Positions 1 through 8,686 of a stretch of 64,000 bases of DNA are shown in pieces; position 1 is the first letter of the stretch; every line of letters begins with the position of its first letter. The position numbers and the translations under genes were made by a program. This stretch comes from Unio delphinus. Its lineage: Eukaryota > Mollusca > Bivalvia > Unionida > Unionidae. The stretch lies in NCBI GenBank assembly GCA_029339505.1, contig JAQISU010000169.1:7680001-7744000 (forward strand). The letters run 5' to 3'. A model generated the notes under the pieces. The model saw nothing but the letters and a program-made list of their open reading frames with translations. It was not told where the DNA came from and made no database searches.

Positions 1-682
1 TTACCGATATTGGAAATCTCAATGATGTTTCTAATTTGGCTATATCTTGAATTGTTGCCCCATGCTGTTTCACTGTCAGTTCCCACTCGGTTATTTTTTT
101 TCGTCTTAGATCAGTTAGTTTATTTCCCCGGGACGCATTTGTGAAGTGTTCTATTATTCGTGTTGCTACACAATTGAGCCCTGTCGAATATTTCATGGGT
201 GCTAGTTTTGAAATATCAGGTTTTTCATTGAGTGGATATATCCCGTAAACAACTACTGTGACAGGATAAGATCTTTCGTAGTAGGGTTTATCAAGTCCAG
301 TCAAAATTCCTGGTTTTGAATCCTGAGTCACAGTGACAGTTTTTTTGTCCTTAAGAATAGGCTCGTATTTGTCCCTAATTATCCATTTTCCATTATCATG
401 GATAAGGAATTTTATTCGAAAAAAATTTCTTTCTTCCCCAAGACGTGAGATTATCACTGCTGCTTTTTCATCATTCATGGTAGCGTCAACAACACCATCA
501 ATTCGAAATGTTGACCAACAATGAGCTGCCCCATCACGCTTGAATTCATTAAAACAGTCTCTGATTTTACTAATCAAGGTTCTATCAAGAATTTTATTCT
601 TTGGTGTATCAGAAACTCTATCAAGATTGAATTGAACACTTTTCCAGGGCTTAATTTTCGATAATCTCTCGAACTCCTCCAT
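1..682 (-). CDS. Family B DNA polymerase-helicase, N-terminal 227 residues (runs off window)
   Basis: This minus-strand frame is open from an ATG at 680-682 to the window edge with no stop. It is collinear with residues 1 to about 325 of the PolB of copy B (49836-53687), starting with the same MEEF and SKIKPW motifs. It lacks two expansions seen in copy B: the N-terminal 20-residue repeat is present once, not four times, and the low-complexity Ser/Asn/Gln-rich insert is absent, so this copy probably shows the ancestral form. Polymerase motifs A, B and C would lie beyond the window. The start lies 42 bp from the divergent start of the zinc protein at 725, the same spacing as in copy B, which suggests a shared bidirectional promoter. 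Confidence 0.85.
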   Translation of the reverse strand, partial: MEEFERLSKIKPWKSVQFNLDRVSDTPKNKILDRTLISKIRDCFNEFKRDGAAHCWSTFRIDGVVDATMNDEKAAVIISRLGEERNFFRIKFLIHDNGKWIIRDKYEPILKDKKTVTVTQDSKPGILTGLDKPYYERSYPVTVVVYGIYPLNEKPDISKLAPMKYSTGLNCVATRIIEHFTNASRGNKLTDLRRKKITEWELTVKQHGATIQDIAKLETSLRFPISV

Positions 683-724
683 ACTATAATTAAAACAAGC
701 ATTTAAATGAAAGATTTAAGTATA

Positions 725-1048
725 ATGAATCATTGCAAATGGCTTATGATTGGATCAGTGACACCGTGTAACAAATCATGCAGAAATGAATTCTGTTGGT
801 ATCATATGCAAAGCTTTCGTCGTGGAAGCCGAGGTCCGTTACCCTGTATTCAATGTGGGGTTGGGGTCAGGGGGAGGTCGCAATTATGCATTATGTGCGG
901 CGGAAAACGATACAGGGAACTAAAACGCTATTATGATAAAAAAATAAAAAATACTGCCATTGACCCCAACGATGACAAAATAATAAAGACTGCTCAAGAT
1001 TATATACAGAGACTTATAATTAAACCAAACAATGAATTAGAAAAATAG
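725..1048 (+). CDS. Small Cys-rich zinc-binding protein, copy A
   Basis: The protein has 107 residues. Its N-terminal 65 residues carry a dense Cys/His pattern (HC, CNKSC, FC..H, PC..CG, C..CGG) followed by a basic RYRELKRYY helix, suggesting a zinc-stabilised nucleic-acid-binding protein. An in-frame ATG lies upstream at 707, but the start at 725 (MNHCKW) is preferred because copy B begins with the same residues and has no upstream extension. The gene is divergent to PolB with 42 bp between the start codons, so an early role in replication or regulation is plausible. No function is established. The C-terminal third is variable between copies. Confidence 0.75.
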   Translation: MNHCKWLMIGSVTPCNKSCRNEFCWYHMQSFRRGSRGPLPCIQCGVGVRGRSQLCIMCGGKRYRELKRYYDKKIKNTAIDPNDDKIIKTAQDYIQRLIIKPNNELEK

Positions 1049-1061
1049 TGTTATTATACAA

Positions 1062-1205
1062 ATGAACCAAGAATTCAGACCTCACCCCTCCGTGCTTGTT
1101 AATTATGAAGCATTCCGTAATGGTATTATCAGAAAATTCTATTTTCGTATGTCAAAATACAGTACACGCGTACCGTCTATAACACCAAGGGAGACCACTC
1201 TTAAA
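1062..1205 (+). pseudogene. HNH endonuclease remnant, copy A
   Basis: This 47-codon frame begins 13 bases after the zinc protein stop. Its first 25 or so residues (MNQEFRPHP, then NYEA) match the start of the intact HNH endonuclease at 54070-54570 in copy B. After about base 1140 the similarity stops and the whole HNH domain is missing. It is best read as a truncated relic left by a deletion. The gene is therefore dispensable, as expected for a homing endonuclease passenger. Confidence 0.7.
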
Positions 1206-1664
1206 TGATAATAACCAAGGGAGTTATCATTGTGATTTAGCGGCTTGGTATTTCTTTTTAGGAAAAGATATATTTTCTTTTTTTTTTAGTGTTTAAGTCA
1301 AATATTCTGTGTCACGTGCGATTAATGCGTATTTCATAACATAGGATGTGATCCGGAGATACAGGCGTTACAGGATAACACACGTGTATACTTTCTCCCT
1401 TAGATTGTGTTAACTTGTTTAATGGGTATTGTGATTCAGCGCTGGGCATTGTTTTGTAAGAAAAGACATGTTTTCAAACAATTATATTCTTTGTTCTAGT
1501 GTTTAAGTCAAATATTCTGTCTCATTTAAATACTGTGAAACACCATTAATAAGTAATTCAAGAAAATAAAATAGCATACTTGCGGATTGATGTATTAATT
1601 TCCTTTATATACCATATGAATAGTTACAACATATATACGTTAAAAAACGTTATTATTTATAGAC
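1206..1664. repeat. Non-coding stretch with a degenerate ~200-bp duplication
   Basis: No gene is seen. Two segments, about 1220-1316 and 1425-1530, resemble each other. Both contain TTGTGATT, then AGAAAAGA or GGAAAAGA, and end with the shared block GTGTTTAAGTCAAATATTCT, so the stretch looks like a decayed tandem duplication. The matching position in copy B (54571-55148) has no clear counterpart. Confidence 0.45.
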
Positions 1665-1743
1665 GTGAACAGTGGTCTAACGGTATCGTGTTTGGCTTGT
1701 AAACCCAGACAATTATTCTTCACATGTTCGCGCCCCATAGCAG
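1665..1743 (+). ncRNA. tRNA-Thr-like sequence, copy A
   Basis: The stretch has a D-arm-like GTGGTCTAACGGTATC, an anticodon-loop-like CTTGTAA (TGT, threonine) flanked by TTTGG and ACCCA, and a T-arm-like TGTTCG..CCCC. The anticodon stem pairs poorly, the region before the T arm is long, and no acceptor stem closes it, so it is a tRNA-like element or relic rather than a confident tRNA gene. The same blocks recur at the equivalent position in copy B (55149-55227), upstream of the conserved hairpin. Confidence 0.4.
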
Positions 1744-1824
1744 ACAATTGTCTGATGGTGAAACGGTTGGATGTTTTTTTTTTTCTATTTAATTGAGGGG
1801 AGGAAGGCGCCCCCTCTGTGTTTT

Positions 1825-1946
1825 TTACATTCACATAACATGCAAACCCATGCTATCAAATTCATGGTAGCGGTGGGTTGTCGGTTTTTGACAACTTACG
1901 CAACCATGAATTTGATTTCATGGGTTGCATGTTGAATGTGTAAACA
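1825..1946. other. Long conserved hairpin (inverted repeat), copy A
   Basis: AACATGCAAACCCATG (about 1837-1852) and ATCAAATTCATGGT (1855-1868) pair with ACCATGAATTTGAT and CATGGGTTGCATGTT on the other side (1902-1933). A small inner stem, GTTGTC/GACAAC, lies in the loop, and ATTCA/TGAAT pairing extends outward. It would form a stem of about 30 bp. The same structure with different outer bases occurs in copy B at 55300-55409. It may be an origin, insulator, terminator or structured RNA; the sequence does not decide. Confidence 0.75.
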
Positions 1947-2310
1947 CATTAATGCCCTAAAATAAATAACATCCATGGATGTAATTAGCTCTCCGTCACA
2001 TTTGGGTAGCCCCGTATGGTGTTCAAAATGAATTACCGGCCAAAAAAAGGTTTGGATGCACATTGGGTAACCCCAGAATGAATTATAGGCTAATAGAAAC
2101 GGTCATAGGGTCATATCTCAAAGAGCAAAAACAAAAAAAAAACATTCTGATATAAAACAGAAACAGAAAAATGCTCTAACAAAGGACCCTATGAAAGACA
2201 CAAAGGCCTAATAAGGGACCCAATGAATGCAAATAGAACCAAAACGCGGCCTATATCAAGGGGGCCAAATGACTGATAATCGCTCATCATGGTTGATATT
2301 TATTTTTGTC
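1947..2310. other. Intergenic stretch without a recognised gene
   Basis: There is no supported ORF. It contains a loose inverted repeat (CATAGGGTC near 2103 and GACCCTATG near 2190, flanked by AAGAGC and GCTCT) around an A-rich loop. Copy B has no counterpart that I can see. Confidence 0.4.
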
Positions 2311-2760
2311 TGCATTTATATTTATATATACAGAATTAATTTTAAAAAAAGATATTTATATATACAGACTGAATTTTAAAAAAATATATTTATATATACA
2401 GACTGAATTTTTAAAAAAGATATTTATATATACAGACTGAATTTTTAAAAAAGATATTTATATATACAGAATTAATTTTAAAAAATATATTTATATATAC
2501 AGACTGAATTTTTAAAAAAGATATTTATATATACAGAATTAATTTTAAAAAAATATATTTATATATACAGACTGAATTTTTAAAAAAGATATTTATATAT
2601 ACAGACTGAATTTTTAAAAAAGATATTTATATATACAGACTGAATTTTTAAAAAAGATATTTATATATACAGACTGAATTTTTAAAAGAGATATTTATAT
2701 ATACAGAATTAATTTTTAAAAAAGATAGTTATATATACAGACTGAATTTTTAAAAATATT
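2311..2760 (+). repeat. 34-bp minisatellite inside copy A
   Basis: About 13 units of a 34-bp AT-rich motif built on ATATTTATATATACAG, then ACTGAATTTTT and an A-run. Two unit variants alternate, one with CAGACTGAATTTTT and one with CAGAATTAATTTT. The array lies 50 bp upstream of the small orphan gene at 2811 and is absent from the equivalent place in copy B. Confidence 0.9.
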
Positions 2761-2810
2761 AACGGCTCTTTTATTTTTGAAAAATGAATTAGAAATATGT
2801 ATTATCATAT

Positions 2811-3167
2811 ATGAATTCTGAAATTATGAATAGCATCATAGTTGAAATTGCAAAATTGAAAAATCAGAATATTAGATTGTCAGATGGGTTAAATCCTGAT
2901 CAAATCAAGTCGGATTTTCAGGATATAGAATACGGAGTTAGCACTAACAAGTATATGTTGCCAAAGAAATATGCACTCATCAAAAAAATTCAAAATTCTA
3001 TTCGAGACTCTCTTGCATTTTCCAGTGAAGTAGATGTGTTTGTTCCGTTATATACTATCGTGGAAGGAATACGAAAAGAATTGGGTAACGAATATGAATT
3101 GAAAAAGGAAGTTAATTCTAAAATTAGAAACTTACGAGCGTTAATTCAAGAAAATGAACTATTTTGA
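2811..3167 (+). CDS. Conserved small orphan protein, copy A
   Basis: A 118-residue, mostly helical, charged protein without signal peptide or membrane segment. It has a full-length counterpart in copy B (55770-56126, also 118 residues) with conserved blocks such as DIEY, LP..Y.L.K.IQ.SI and VEAIR/VEGIR..LG.EY. Conservation of length and frame over diverged DNA shows that it is a real gene. It opens the late cluster. I do not recognise the family. Helical content and position would fit a small scaffold or regulatory protein, but that is a guess. Confidence 0.75.
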   Translation: MNSEIMNSIIVEIAKLKNQNIRLSDGLNPDQIKSDFQDIEYGVSTNKYMLPKKYALIKKIQNSIRDSLAFSSEVDVFVPLYTIVEGIRKELGNEYELKKEVNSKIRNLRALIQENELF

Positions 3168-3672
3168 TTGACCGGCCTCCCTCAAAAGATTTTGTCAGAC
3201 AGTAAAATCTCCTTGAGATTTTCATTTTTTTTTGTCATTTTTGATTGAATCAGTGAAAATATTTCACACTGCGAAAATAAAATAGAATCCTAACAGCTTT
3301 GAAAGTTCTTTTAAGAACTTTTCTCTATGGAAATCGACTACTTGACCCTACGAGGTTTTTTGATGAAAATCGATGAAAAATGACCAAACATCACTGAAAA
3401 CAGGCAAAAATTGATGAAAAATGGCTAAAAATCATCAAAAATGAGTTTTAACAGCTTTTCCTTATGGAAAATCCCATGTAAAATCGACTACTTGACTGTA
3501 AAATCTCTTTGAGATTTTCAACTGAAAACCACCAAAATGGCACCAAAACAGGCAAAATCAATGGATAAAAAATAAAAATATTTCACAGCAATAAAAAATT
3601 GAACCGTTAAGGATGGAATCATCGATGGGAAAAATTGTTTTACAATTGAAAAATGGTTTCTGATTTCAAATA
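3168..3672. other. Intergenic stretch with short palindromes
   Basis: No gene is seen. It holds repeated palindromic words such as AAAATCTCCTTGAGATTTTC (3206) and AAAATCTCTTTGAGATTTTC (3501), GAAAGTTCTTTTAAGAACTTTTC (3300-3323), and two copies of AAATCGACTACTTGAC (3331 and 3481). The late-type motif CAATTGAAAA closes it at 3643. Confidence 0.6.
3643..3652 (+). promoter_or_regulatory. CAATTGAAAA motif before the scaffold-like gene (copy A)
   Basis: The motif ends 20 bases before the ATG at 3673. It is the first of nine matches placed just upstream of late genes in the two copies; a late promoter element is the simplest reading. Confidence 0.55.
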
Positions 3673-4743
3673 ATGGTCAATGAAGCATTAACGACCCGAT
3701 TGGCTCGTGAGCGACTAGATGCAATTAAGAAATTTATACCAATTCGCGACTCTGTAAGAAATAAACTGCAACAACGACAGAGTTTACAAACTGATTTTGC
3801 TCTGGAGTCTGAAGAGTTGTTTAAACCAGTAACCACAGCAACGAAAGGAGTAGAGCGTGCTTTACTGGGAGATAGTCCCGAGACGGGGAAATCTGTTATT
3901 GGTGAGCTTGAAAAACTAGCAGCGAAAACTGAACAAACTGAAAAAACTGATCCGAAAAAAACGACTGTTTCTCTGCTGAATAAATTTACTGATCATGCTA
4001 AAATATTAATAAAAAAACCTAGTTTATTGAAATCAAAGGATTATCAAGCCTTTGGTAATTTTGCTGCTCAAAGCTATAATTCAAAAAAAGATTTTTTAAA
4101 GGACGAGTATAAAAATGATAGAATATCAAGTAATGATTGGTTCGATTATTTGTATAAACTAAATAAAGGGATTGGTCGTTTGAATAAGGATGAGATAGGA
4201 TACAAGGAATTTAAAAAGGGAATTAGTAATTATAAAAGAGAACAAATAGAAGAGCGACAACGAGAAATAGAAGAACGGCAAGAACTAAAACGTCAAACAC
4301 CAACACGTAGACAAACAAGAAGACAAAAAAAACAACAACTACCACCTGATGATGATGATTTAGAAGAACGACGTCAAACACCAACACGGAGACAAAAAAA
4401 ACAAGAAGAACCTAAAAAACAACAACTACCACCTGATGATGATGATGATGATACTCTTGATTATTTACAAACCACGGATACAGACAAACTAGATGAAGCA
4501 GCTGGTTATAGCGGAAGTGGACTGCAAAATCCAAGGATTGGAAACACTTGTCCTGATAGTGTTATCAATGATATATCACGATTAGATGTTCTTGTAGGAG
4601 GGTTCCGAGCTGGAAATAACTCTCCAGAAATAATTAATGAAGCAGCTGATATTTGTAGACGATTATTTGCCGGTGGTATCATGGATATCAAAACTTATCG
4701 AGATTTCATTGACGAGTTAGCAAATGGGTATCATAGCGATTAA
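3673..4743 (+). CDS. Scaffold-like virion protein with conserved C-terminal domain, copy A
   Basis: The protein has 356 residues. The N-terminus (about 1-80) is helical and charged (LTT.LARERL..IKKFIP.RD). A middle domain (about 120-190) contains FGNFAAQS and DFLKDEYKN, then comes a low-complexity Arg/Gln/Asp linker (about 195-265) with two TPTRRQ and two QQLPPDDDD repeats, and a C-terminal domain (about 285-356) with ISRLDVLVGG, RAGNNS and ICRRLFAGGIMD. From memory, a C-terminal module of this kind is widespread in invertebrate Polinton-type elements. Copy B (56612-57589) shares the ends but has a different linker. It sits before the core-like protein. Function is unproven; internal scaffold or minor capsid is plausible. 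Confidence 0.7.
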   Translation: MVNEALTTRLARERLDAIKKFIPIRDSVRNKLQQRQSLQTDFALESEELFKPVTTATKGVERALLGDSPETGKSVIGELEKLAAKTEQTEKTDPKKTTVSLLNKFTDHAKILIKKPSLLKSKDYQAFGNFAAQSYNSKKDFLKDEYKNDRISSNDWFDYLYKLNKGIGRLNKDEIGYKEFKKGISNYKREQIEERQREIEERQELKRQTPTRRQTRRQKKQQLPPDDDDLEERRQTPTRRQKKQEEPKKQQLPPDDDDDDTLDYLQTTDTDKLDEAAGYSGSGLQNPRIGNTCPDSVINDISRLDVLVGGFRAGNNSPEIINEAADICRRLFAGGIMDIKTYRDFIDELANGYHSD

Positions 4744-4747
4744 ATAA

Positions 4748-4757
4748 CAATTGAAAA
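4748..4757 (+). promoter_or_regulatory. CAATTGAAAA motif before the core-like gene (copy A)
   Basis: Exact match ending 19 bases before the ATG at 4777, within a 33-bp gap between genes. Confidence 0.55.
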
Positions 4758-4776
4758 CACTATTGTTTTTATAATA

Positions 4777-5208
4777 ATGATCATCCATTACAATCATGAT
4801 AAACCAACCCTCGTCTATGTAGTTAATTCACGGTTTCCAGTTTATAGAGCATACTACGGAGATGGCCTCGGCAAGACCATTTTAGGATTCTTTTCAAGAA
4901 CGGCCCCAAAAGTGATGCCGTTAGCTAAACAACTTGGAATGAAAGCCATTGATGTTATTCGTGATAAGGGTATTAGTACTGTTGGAGATCTTGCCGGGAA
5001 AGCGTTTTCAACTGCGAAGGATAAAATAACATCATTAGTGAGTCGAAAAAAGAAACCGTTACCGTCTACAGAAGAAATGCCTGCAAGTGTTAGTAAAATT
5101 ATAAATAACGCAGTAGATGAAAAACTAGCGTCGATGGTAAATCAAGGAGACCAAAGCAATATTGCAAATATGATAGCGGGAAGTGGCTTTAGAAAACCAC
5201 GTCGATGA
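4777..5208 (+). CDS. Basic core/pVI-like virion protein, copy A
   Basis: The protein has 143 residues. The conserved start MIIHYNHDKP is followed by YYGDGLGKTILGFFSRTAPKVMP, an amphipathic glycine-containing segment (about 27-50), then helical stretches rich in Lys and Ala (AKQLGMKAIDVIRDKG, LAGKAFSTAKDKI) and a basic tail GSGFRKPRR. The layout resembles small internal virion proteins of adenoviruses and Polintons that bind DNA or membranes, but I see no diagnostic motif. Copy B (57624-58124) matches closely at the N-terminus and has extra Ser/Thr-rich segments in the middle. Confidence 0.65.
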   Translation: MIIHYNHDKPTLVYVVNSRFPVYRAYYGDGLGKTILGFFSRTAPKVMPLAKQLGMKAIDVIRDKGISTVGDLAGKAFSTAKDKITSLVSRKKKPLPSTEEMPASVSKIINNAVDEKLASMVNQGDQSNIANMIAGSGFRKPRR

Positions 5209-5245
5209 AATCCTATGGATTTTTACGCTAGCGTTTTTCACGATG
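5209..5245. other. Paired intergenic palindromes
   Basis: AAATCCTATGGATTT and ACGCTAGCGT lie back to back after the stop of the core-like gene. Similar words sit in the gaps at 8664, 58138 and 62085-62160. Terminator or operator roles are possible but unproven. Confidence 0.5.
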
Positions 5246-5285
5246 AAATGGAAAATCCGATTTAGACTCTGATAAATAGAATAAA

Positions 5286-6749
5286 ATGTTCAAAAAATCA
5301 TCTGATCCAGCATTTGATATAGACGCCCCAGTGCGTAAAGATGATTCTGTACGCGATTATCAATATTATTCTTATCACGCAGTACAACCAGATCTCCGAT
5401 CGCGAATTGAACTTCAAGTTCATGATACCAGTAAATATTTTCTACCGTGTGAGGCATTTATTGAAGTAGAAGGAGAACTTGTAACAAATGTTGCAGCTGA
5501 TACCCCATATGACAATAACTCAAATGTCCGAGTTGGTTTTGTTAATAACGGCATCATGGCGTTATTTGAAAGCGCTAGATATCTCATTGATGGAAAAGAA
5601 ATTGAATCCATTGACCGTGAAGTTGATATGGCCACAACAATCATAGGGTTAGCGAGATATTCTGATGATTATACAAGATCAGCGGGTCCATCTATGATGT
5701 TTGCAAAGGATACCTCTGATACCGCTGATCACCTTCAATTCATTAAAGTGTTAACAGCACAGGGTACTGCAGAAGCCAATCAACAAGAAGCAGCTAATCC
5801 AGAACGTCGAATTAGACCCGGAGCTGCGTTTGATATTCTCGGAGGCGTTAATGGTAATCTCAATTTAGGATTTGCAACACGTGTAGCAACGTTGCATGGG
5901 CAGCGTCGACGATTTTCATGTGCGATTCCACTGCATCATATATTTGGATTCTGTAGAAATGTTAGAAAAGTTATTTATGGAGCCAAACACACAATAGCGC
6001 TTGTACGAAAGGGTACTGATGATGATGCAATCTGGCGTAATGCTGGGGTTGCTGCCGGTAAAGTCATTTTAACAAAACTATCATTATGGATGCCAGTGTT
6101 AACTCCATCAATCACAGACGAACAGCGACTACTATCATTTATGGACCAAGGAGGAAAGTCGTTGTTAAGTTGGTTATCAGTGACCACGGATATTAAACAA
6201 GACAGTGTTGATGGTACATTCACATGGCACCTGGCATCAAAACAAGGGGTTTCAGCTCCACGTCATATATTTATTGCGTTACAGAATGCTGCGCGAGTTG
6301 GTAGTCAAGAACGAAGTCATATGATATTTGATCAGTTAGGTGTTAGTGAAGTCTCGCTGAGAATAAACGGACAGCAGGAACCATCCGAGGATATACAACT
6401 TGATTACGGTCAGAATCATATTGCACGTGTCTATCATAACCTGTTGTCATTTATGGCACGTGATCAAAATGTGGATACCGGTTTGCAAATATCACAATTG
6501 GATTTTAAAAGCCTCTATCCGATTTATTACTTTTCATTGGAACATCTTGATTTGATGAGACAATCTGTCGTTGATATACACTTTAGAGCCCGTGTAACCC
6601 GTCCGACTGGTCCACCAGTTGGTGGGGTACCTACTATCCTTATCCCGAATTATAGAGCAGTTGCTGTCATTCTCAGTGATAAATCAATGCTACTCGAAGG
6701 TGTTGGTGGAAGAATGAGAGTGGTAGATGCCCCAGTAGAAAATCTTTGA
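5286..6749 (+). CDS. Candidate major capsid protein, copy A
   Basis: The protein has 487 residues, the size expected for a double jelly-roll capsid protein of a Polinton-type virus, and is one of the best conserved between the copies (copy B: 474 residues at 58195-59619). It is beta-rich and soluble, with no signal or membrane segment. Conserved blocks include DDSVRDYQYYSYHA near the start, YLIDGKEIESIDREVD (about 98-113), a central FGFCRNVRKVIYGAKH, RSHMIFDQLGVSEVSLRING and a C-terminal SVVDIHFRAR. It lies next to pX-like and adenain-like genes. I recognise this family as recurrent in invertebrate virus-like elements, and the capsid call rests on that memory, size and context. A structure prediction would settle jelly-roll content. 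Confidence 0.65.
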   Translation: MFKKSSDPAFDIDAPVRKDDSVRDYQYYSYHAVQPDLRSRIELQVHDTSKYFLPCEAFIEVEGELVTNVAADTPYDNNSNVRVGFVNNGIMALFESARYLIDGKEIESIDREVDMATTIIGLARYSDDYTRSAGPSMMFAKDTSDTADHLQFIKVLTAQGTAEANQQEAANPERRIRPGAAFDILGGVNGNLNLGFATRVATLHGQRRRFSCAIPLHHIFGFCRNVRKVIYGAKHTIALVRKGTDDDAIWRNAGVAAGKVILTKLSLWMPVLTPSITDEQRLLSFMDQGGKSLLSWLSVTTDIKQDSVDGTFTWHLASKQGVSAPRHIFIALQNAARVGSQERSHMIFDQLGVSEVSLRINGQQEPSEDIQLDYGQNHIARVYHNLLSFMARDQNVDTGLQISQLDFKSLYPIYYFSLEHLDLMRQSVVDIHFRARVTRPTGPPVGGVPTILIPNYRAVAVILSDKSMLLEGVGGRMRVVDAPVENL

Positions 6750-6798
6750 ACGATTTTTCTCGATTTTTCATTGAATTAGAATCAATCAATTATATATA

Positions 6799-7341
6799 AT
6801 GTCATATAGTGTTATTAGTGTTACGTTAACTCCTGGTCAAATCAAAAAATTGCAATCAGAATCGGCTAAAAAATGTGGAACCACAATCACGTTGAAACCT
6901 AATCAAATGACGGGTGGTGAAAATAAATTATCGCTGACAACTCGTCAGGTGAAACATTTCAATGATGCTTTCAAGGATAAAAAGGGAGTTCAGATTACTC
7001 TCTCTGCGGCTGCTATTAAAAATATGATGAAAACAGGTGGTATATTTCCATTGTTAGCTGCAATACCAGCATTGATTGAAGCAGCAGCAGCCCCAGCGGT
7101 GGCTAAAGCAGCAGCGTTAGGAGCCGTTGGTACTGCAGCAGGAATGGCGTTGAAAAAGGCAGCTGGACAAGGATATAAAAAAAAGAGACGATCCGTTCAA
7201 GGATTGGGTCTAAGACTACCAGGAACCCCGTATTCGTGGTACAGCGGAAAAGGTCTAAGACTACCAGGGACCCCGTATTCATGGTACAGCGGGAGATCCG
7301 TTCACGGATCAGGCCTGAGACTACCAGGAACGGTTTATTAA
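6799..7341 (+). CDS. pX-like hydrophobic/basic virion protein, copy A
   Basis: The protein has 180 residues. Residues 1-75 form a polar domain (TPGQIKKLQSES, TITLKPNQM). A hydrophobic Ala-rich segment (about 78-115, GGIFPLLAAIPALI then AAALGAVGTAAGMAL) is followed by a basic patch (GYKKKRR). The tail repeats LPGTPYSWYSG twice, then LPGTVY. The domain order (helical polar domain, hydrophobic Ala/Gly segment, basic patch) matches the pX-like proteins described for adintoviruses and Polintons, which are thought to condense DNA or disturb membranes. The stop lies 14 bases before the protease start, so both may come from one transcript. Copy B (59698-60210) has one repeat fewer. Confidence 0.7.
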   Translation: MSYSVISVTLTPGQIKKLQSESAKKCGTTITLKPNQMTGGENKLSLTTRQVKHFNDAFKDKKGVQITLSAAAIKNMMKTGGIFPLLAAIPALIEAAAAPAVAKAAALGAVGTAAGMALKKAAGQGYKKKRRSVQGLGLRLPGTPYSWYSGKGLRLPGTPYSWYSGRSVHGSGLRLPGTVY

Positions 7342-7355
7342 TACAGAAATCATCA

Positions 7356-7793
7356 ATGATTCCAATGTCCAATTTTGATTTAATGGATGCTGCTAAAAAA
7401 CTAGCGATTAAACATTTCAGAGGTGTTTTTATGAAAGATCAATTACCACATCAACCAAACAAAACTGAAACAGGTATTATTAATCTCGATAACAGCACCG
7501 GACCTGGAACTCACTGGGTTGCATACGCTATTGATCCACGTGGGATTGTCTATTTTGATTCATATGGATTAGCCCCACCAAAAGAGTTTATGCGGTATAT
7601 AAAAACCCTTCCAATGAAGACTTGGTATTCTACGCTACCAACACAACAAATCAATGACCCACCAATATGCGGCAGTGAAGTATTAAATGTCCTTGACGCT
7701 ATTTCTAACTCCTTGGGTAACCCAAGGGGAAAACCACCACACATTGTCGTAAATGACTACACTAGTAATCGCTTTTTAGAGAGAGATATATAA
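7356..7793 (+). CDS. Adenain-type (C5/C48) cysteine protease, copy A
   Basis: The protein has 145 residues. The catalytic layout is visible: His53 in GTHWVAY, Asp68 in YFDSYG, the oxyanion Gln at 97-98 in TQQ, and Cys105 in PPICG, in the order and spacing of adenovirus maturation proteases. It would cleave capsid and core precursors during virion maturation. The frame stays open upstream to 7236 inside the pX-like gene, but the ATG at 7356 is chosen because similarity to copy B begins at the MSNFDL motif just after it and the upstream part is a shadow of the pX-like tail. The stop lies 6 bases before the next gene. Confidence 0.9.
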   Translation: MIPMSNFDLMDAAKKLAIKHFRGVFMKDQLPHQPNKTETGIINLDNSTGPGTHWVAYAIDPRGIVYFDSYGLAPPKEFMRYIKTLPMKTWYSTLPTQQINDPPICGSEVLNVLDAISNSLGNPRGKPPHIVVNDYTSNRFLERDI

Positions 7794-7799
7794 AATATC

Positions 7800-8657
7800 A
7801 TGATTGATATTTGGGGAAGACCTCTGAAACCCAAACCCGATGACACTGCAACTCCTGATTCTATCAAGGATATAACAAAAAAAATTAAAGATGAAATAGC
7901 TGAGACGTTGAATTTAGAAAGTGTTGAACCCAATGAAATAGTTGTATTTCAGGACAAACAGGGTAAATTGAAATCTAGTAATATCTCTCTGGATGATATT
8001 TTAGTTAAACAACAAAATGCAATCGAGAACACAGTTGCGTTATTTTCCGATCAGGGTAAACTCAAACCAGGTGTACTCGTTTCGACGATTACAGATCGAT
8101 TAAAAACTCTCAACGACGAGTTAAACAATTCTGTGGTTGTACTAGCAACACTTGAATCTAGAATTGAAGAACACATAAAACAGTTTATATCATTTCGTAG
8201 AAATATCATTGATAAATTTATTGGAACCCCGTTAGATAAAATTGAACTAAAACTCCCTGATATTAAAAAATCCATCGATGAGACGAAAACTTTCATCGAA
8301 GACATCAAAGGAGATGCAACGAGGATGATAACAGTCATTGAAAAAACAAAAATTCCTCATGAGAAAACCAACAACTTAGTATACACGATCCAACACGGAT
8401 CATTTGAGTGGACACCTACAAACAACACATTAGATATCACTGCAACCGTTAAGGGTATTTATCGATTAACACTAGTAACACCATTATCTCAATTTAATAT
8501 TTCATCGTCCAGTTCATCCGGGGTCAATAATACGATTTCAACGATCATCGACAAGAATACAACTGAAAAGTTTACAATCGCATCTACTGATAAAAATTTG
8601 GTTAGGGTCTCAACAACGTGGTATGTGGAATTCGTAGCGGATTTAAGTAAATCGTAA
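7800..8657 (+). CDS. Fibre-like protein, short form, copy A
   Basis: The protein has 285 residues. It has a fixed N-terminal peptide MIDIWGRPL, a conserved segment (about 20-90) with EIAETLNL, NEIVVFQD and GKLKSSNIS, a helical middle (about 95-185) containing one FIGTPL unit, and a beta-rich C-terminal domain ending WYVEFVADLSKS. The order of fixed N-terminus, variable shaft and globular C-terminus recalls adenovirus fibres, and copy B (60740-62071) has a much longer middle. The fibre role is inferred from architecture only; a tail or linker protein is also possible. Confidence 0.6.
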   Translation: MIDIWGRPLKPKPDDTATPDSIKDITKKIKDEIAETLNLESVEPNEIVVFQDKQGKLKSSNISLDDILVKQQNAIENTVALFSDQGKLKPGVLVSTITDRLKTLNDELNNSVVVLATLESRIEEHIKQFISFRRNIIDKFIGTPLDKIELKLPDIKKSIDETKTFIEDIKGDATRMITVIEKTKIPHEKTNNLVYTIQHGSFEWTPTNNTLDITATVKGIYRLTLVTPLSQFNISSSSSSGVNNTISTIIDKNTTEKFTIASTDKNLVRVSTTWYVEFVADLSKS

Positions 8658-8664
8658 TTGAAAA
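8655..8664 (+). promoter_or_regulatory. TAATTGAAAA motif before the membrane protein gene (copy A)
   Basis: A nine-of-ten match to CAATTGAAAA, followed by the palindrome ACGCTAGCGT; it ends 22 bases before the ATG at 8687. Copy B has the same arrangement at 62137. Confidence 0.55.
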
Positions 8665-8686
8665 CGCTAGCGTATTTAAAATAAAA

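Noticed and set aside
1640..1834. 64-residue minus-strand ORF in copy A
   Set aside because: It covers the tRNA-like sequence and has no counterpart ORF in copy B.
7236..7355. N-terminal extension of the protease frame
   Set aside because: It overlaps the pX-like tail in another frame and encodes an Arg-rich shadow of its repeats; similarity between the copies starts at MSNFDL.
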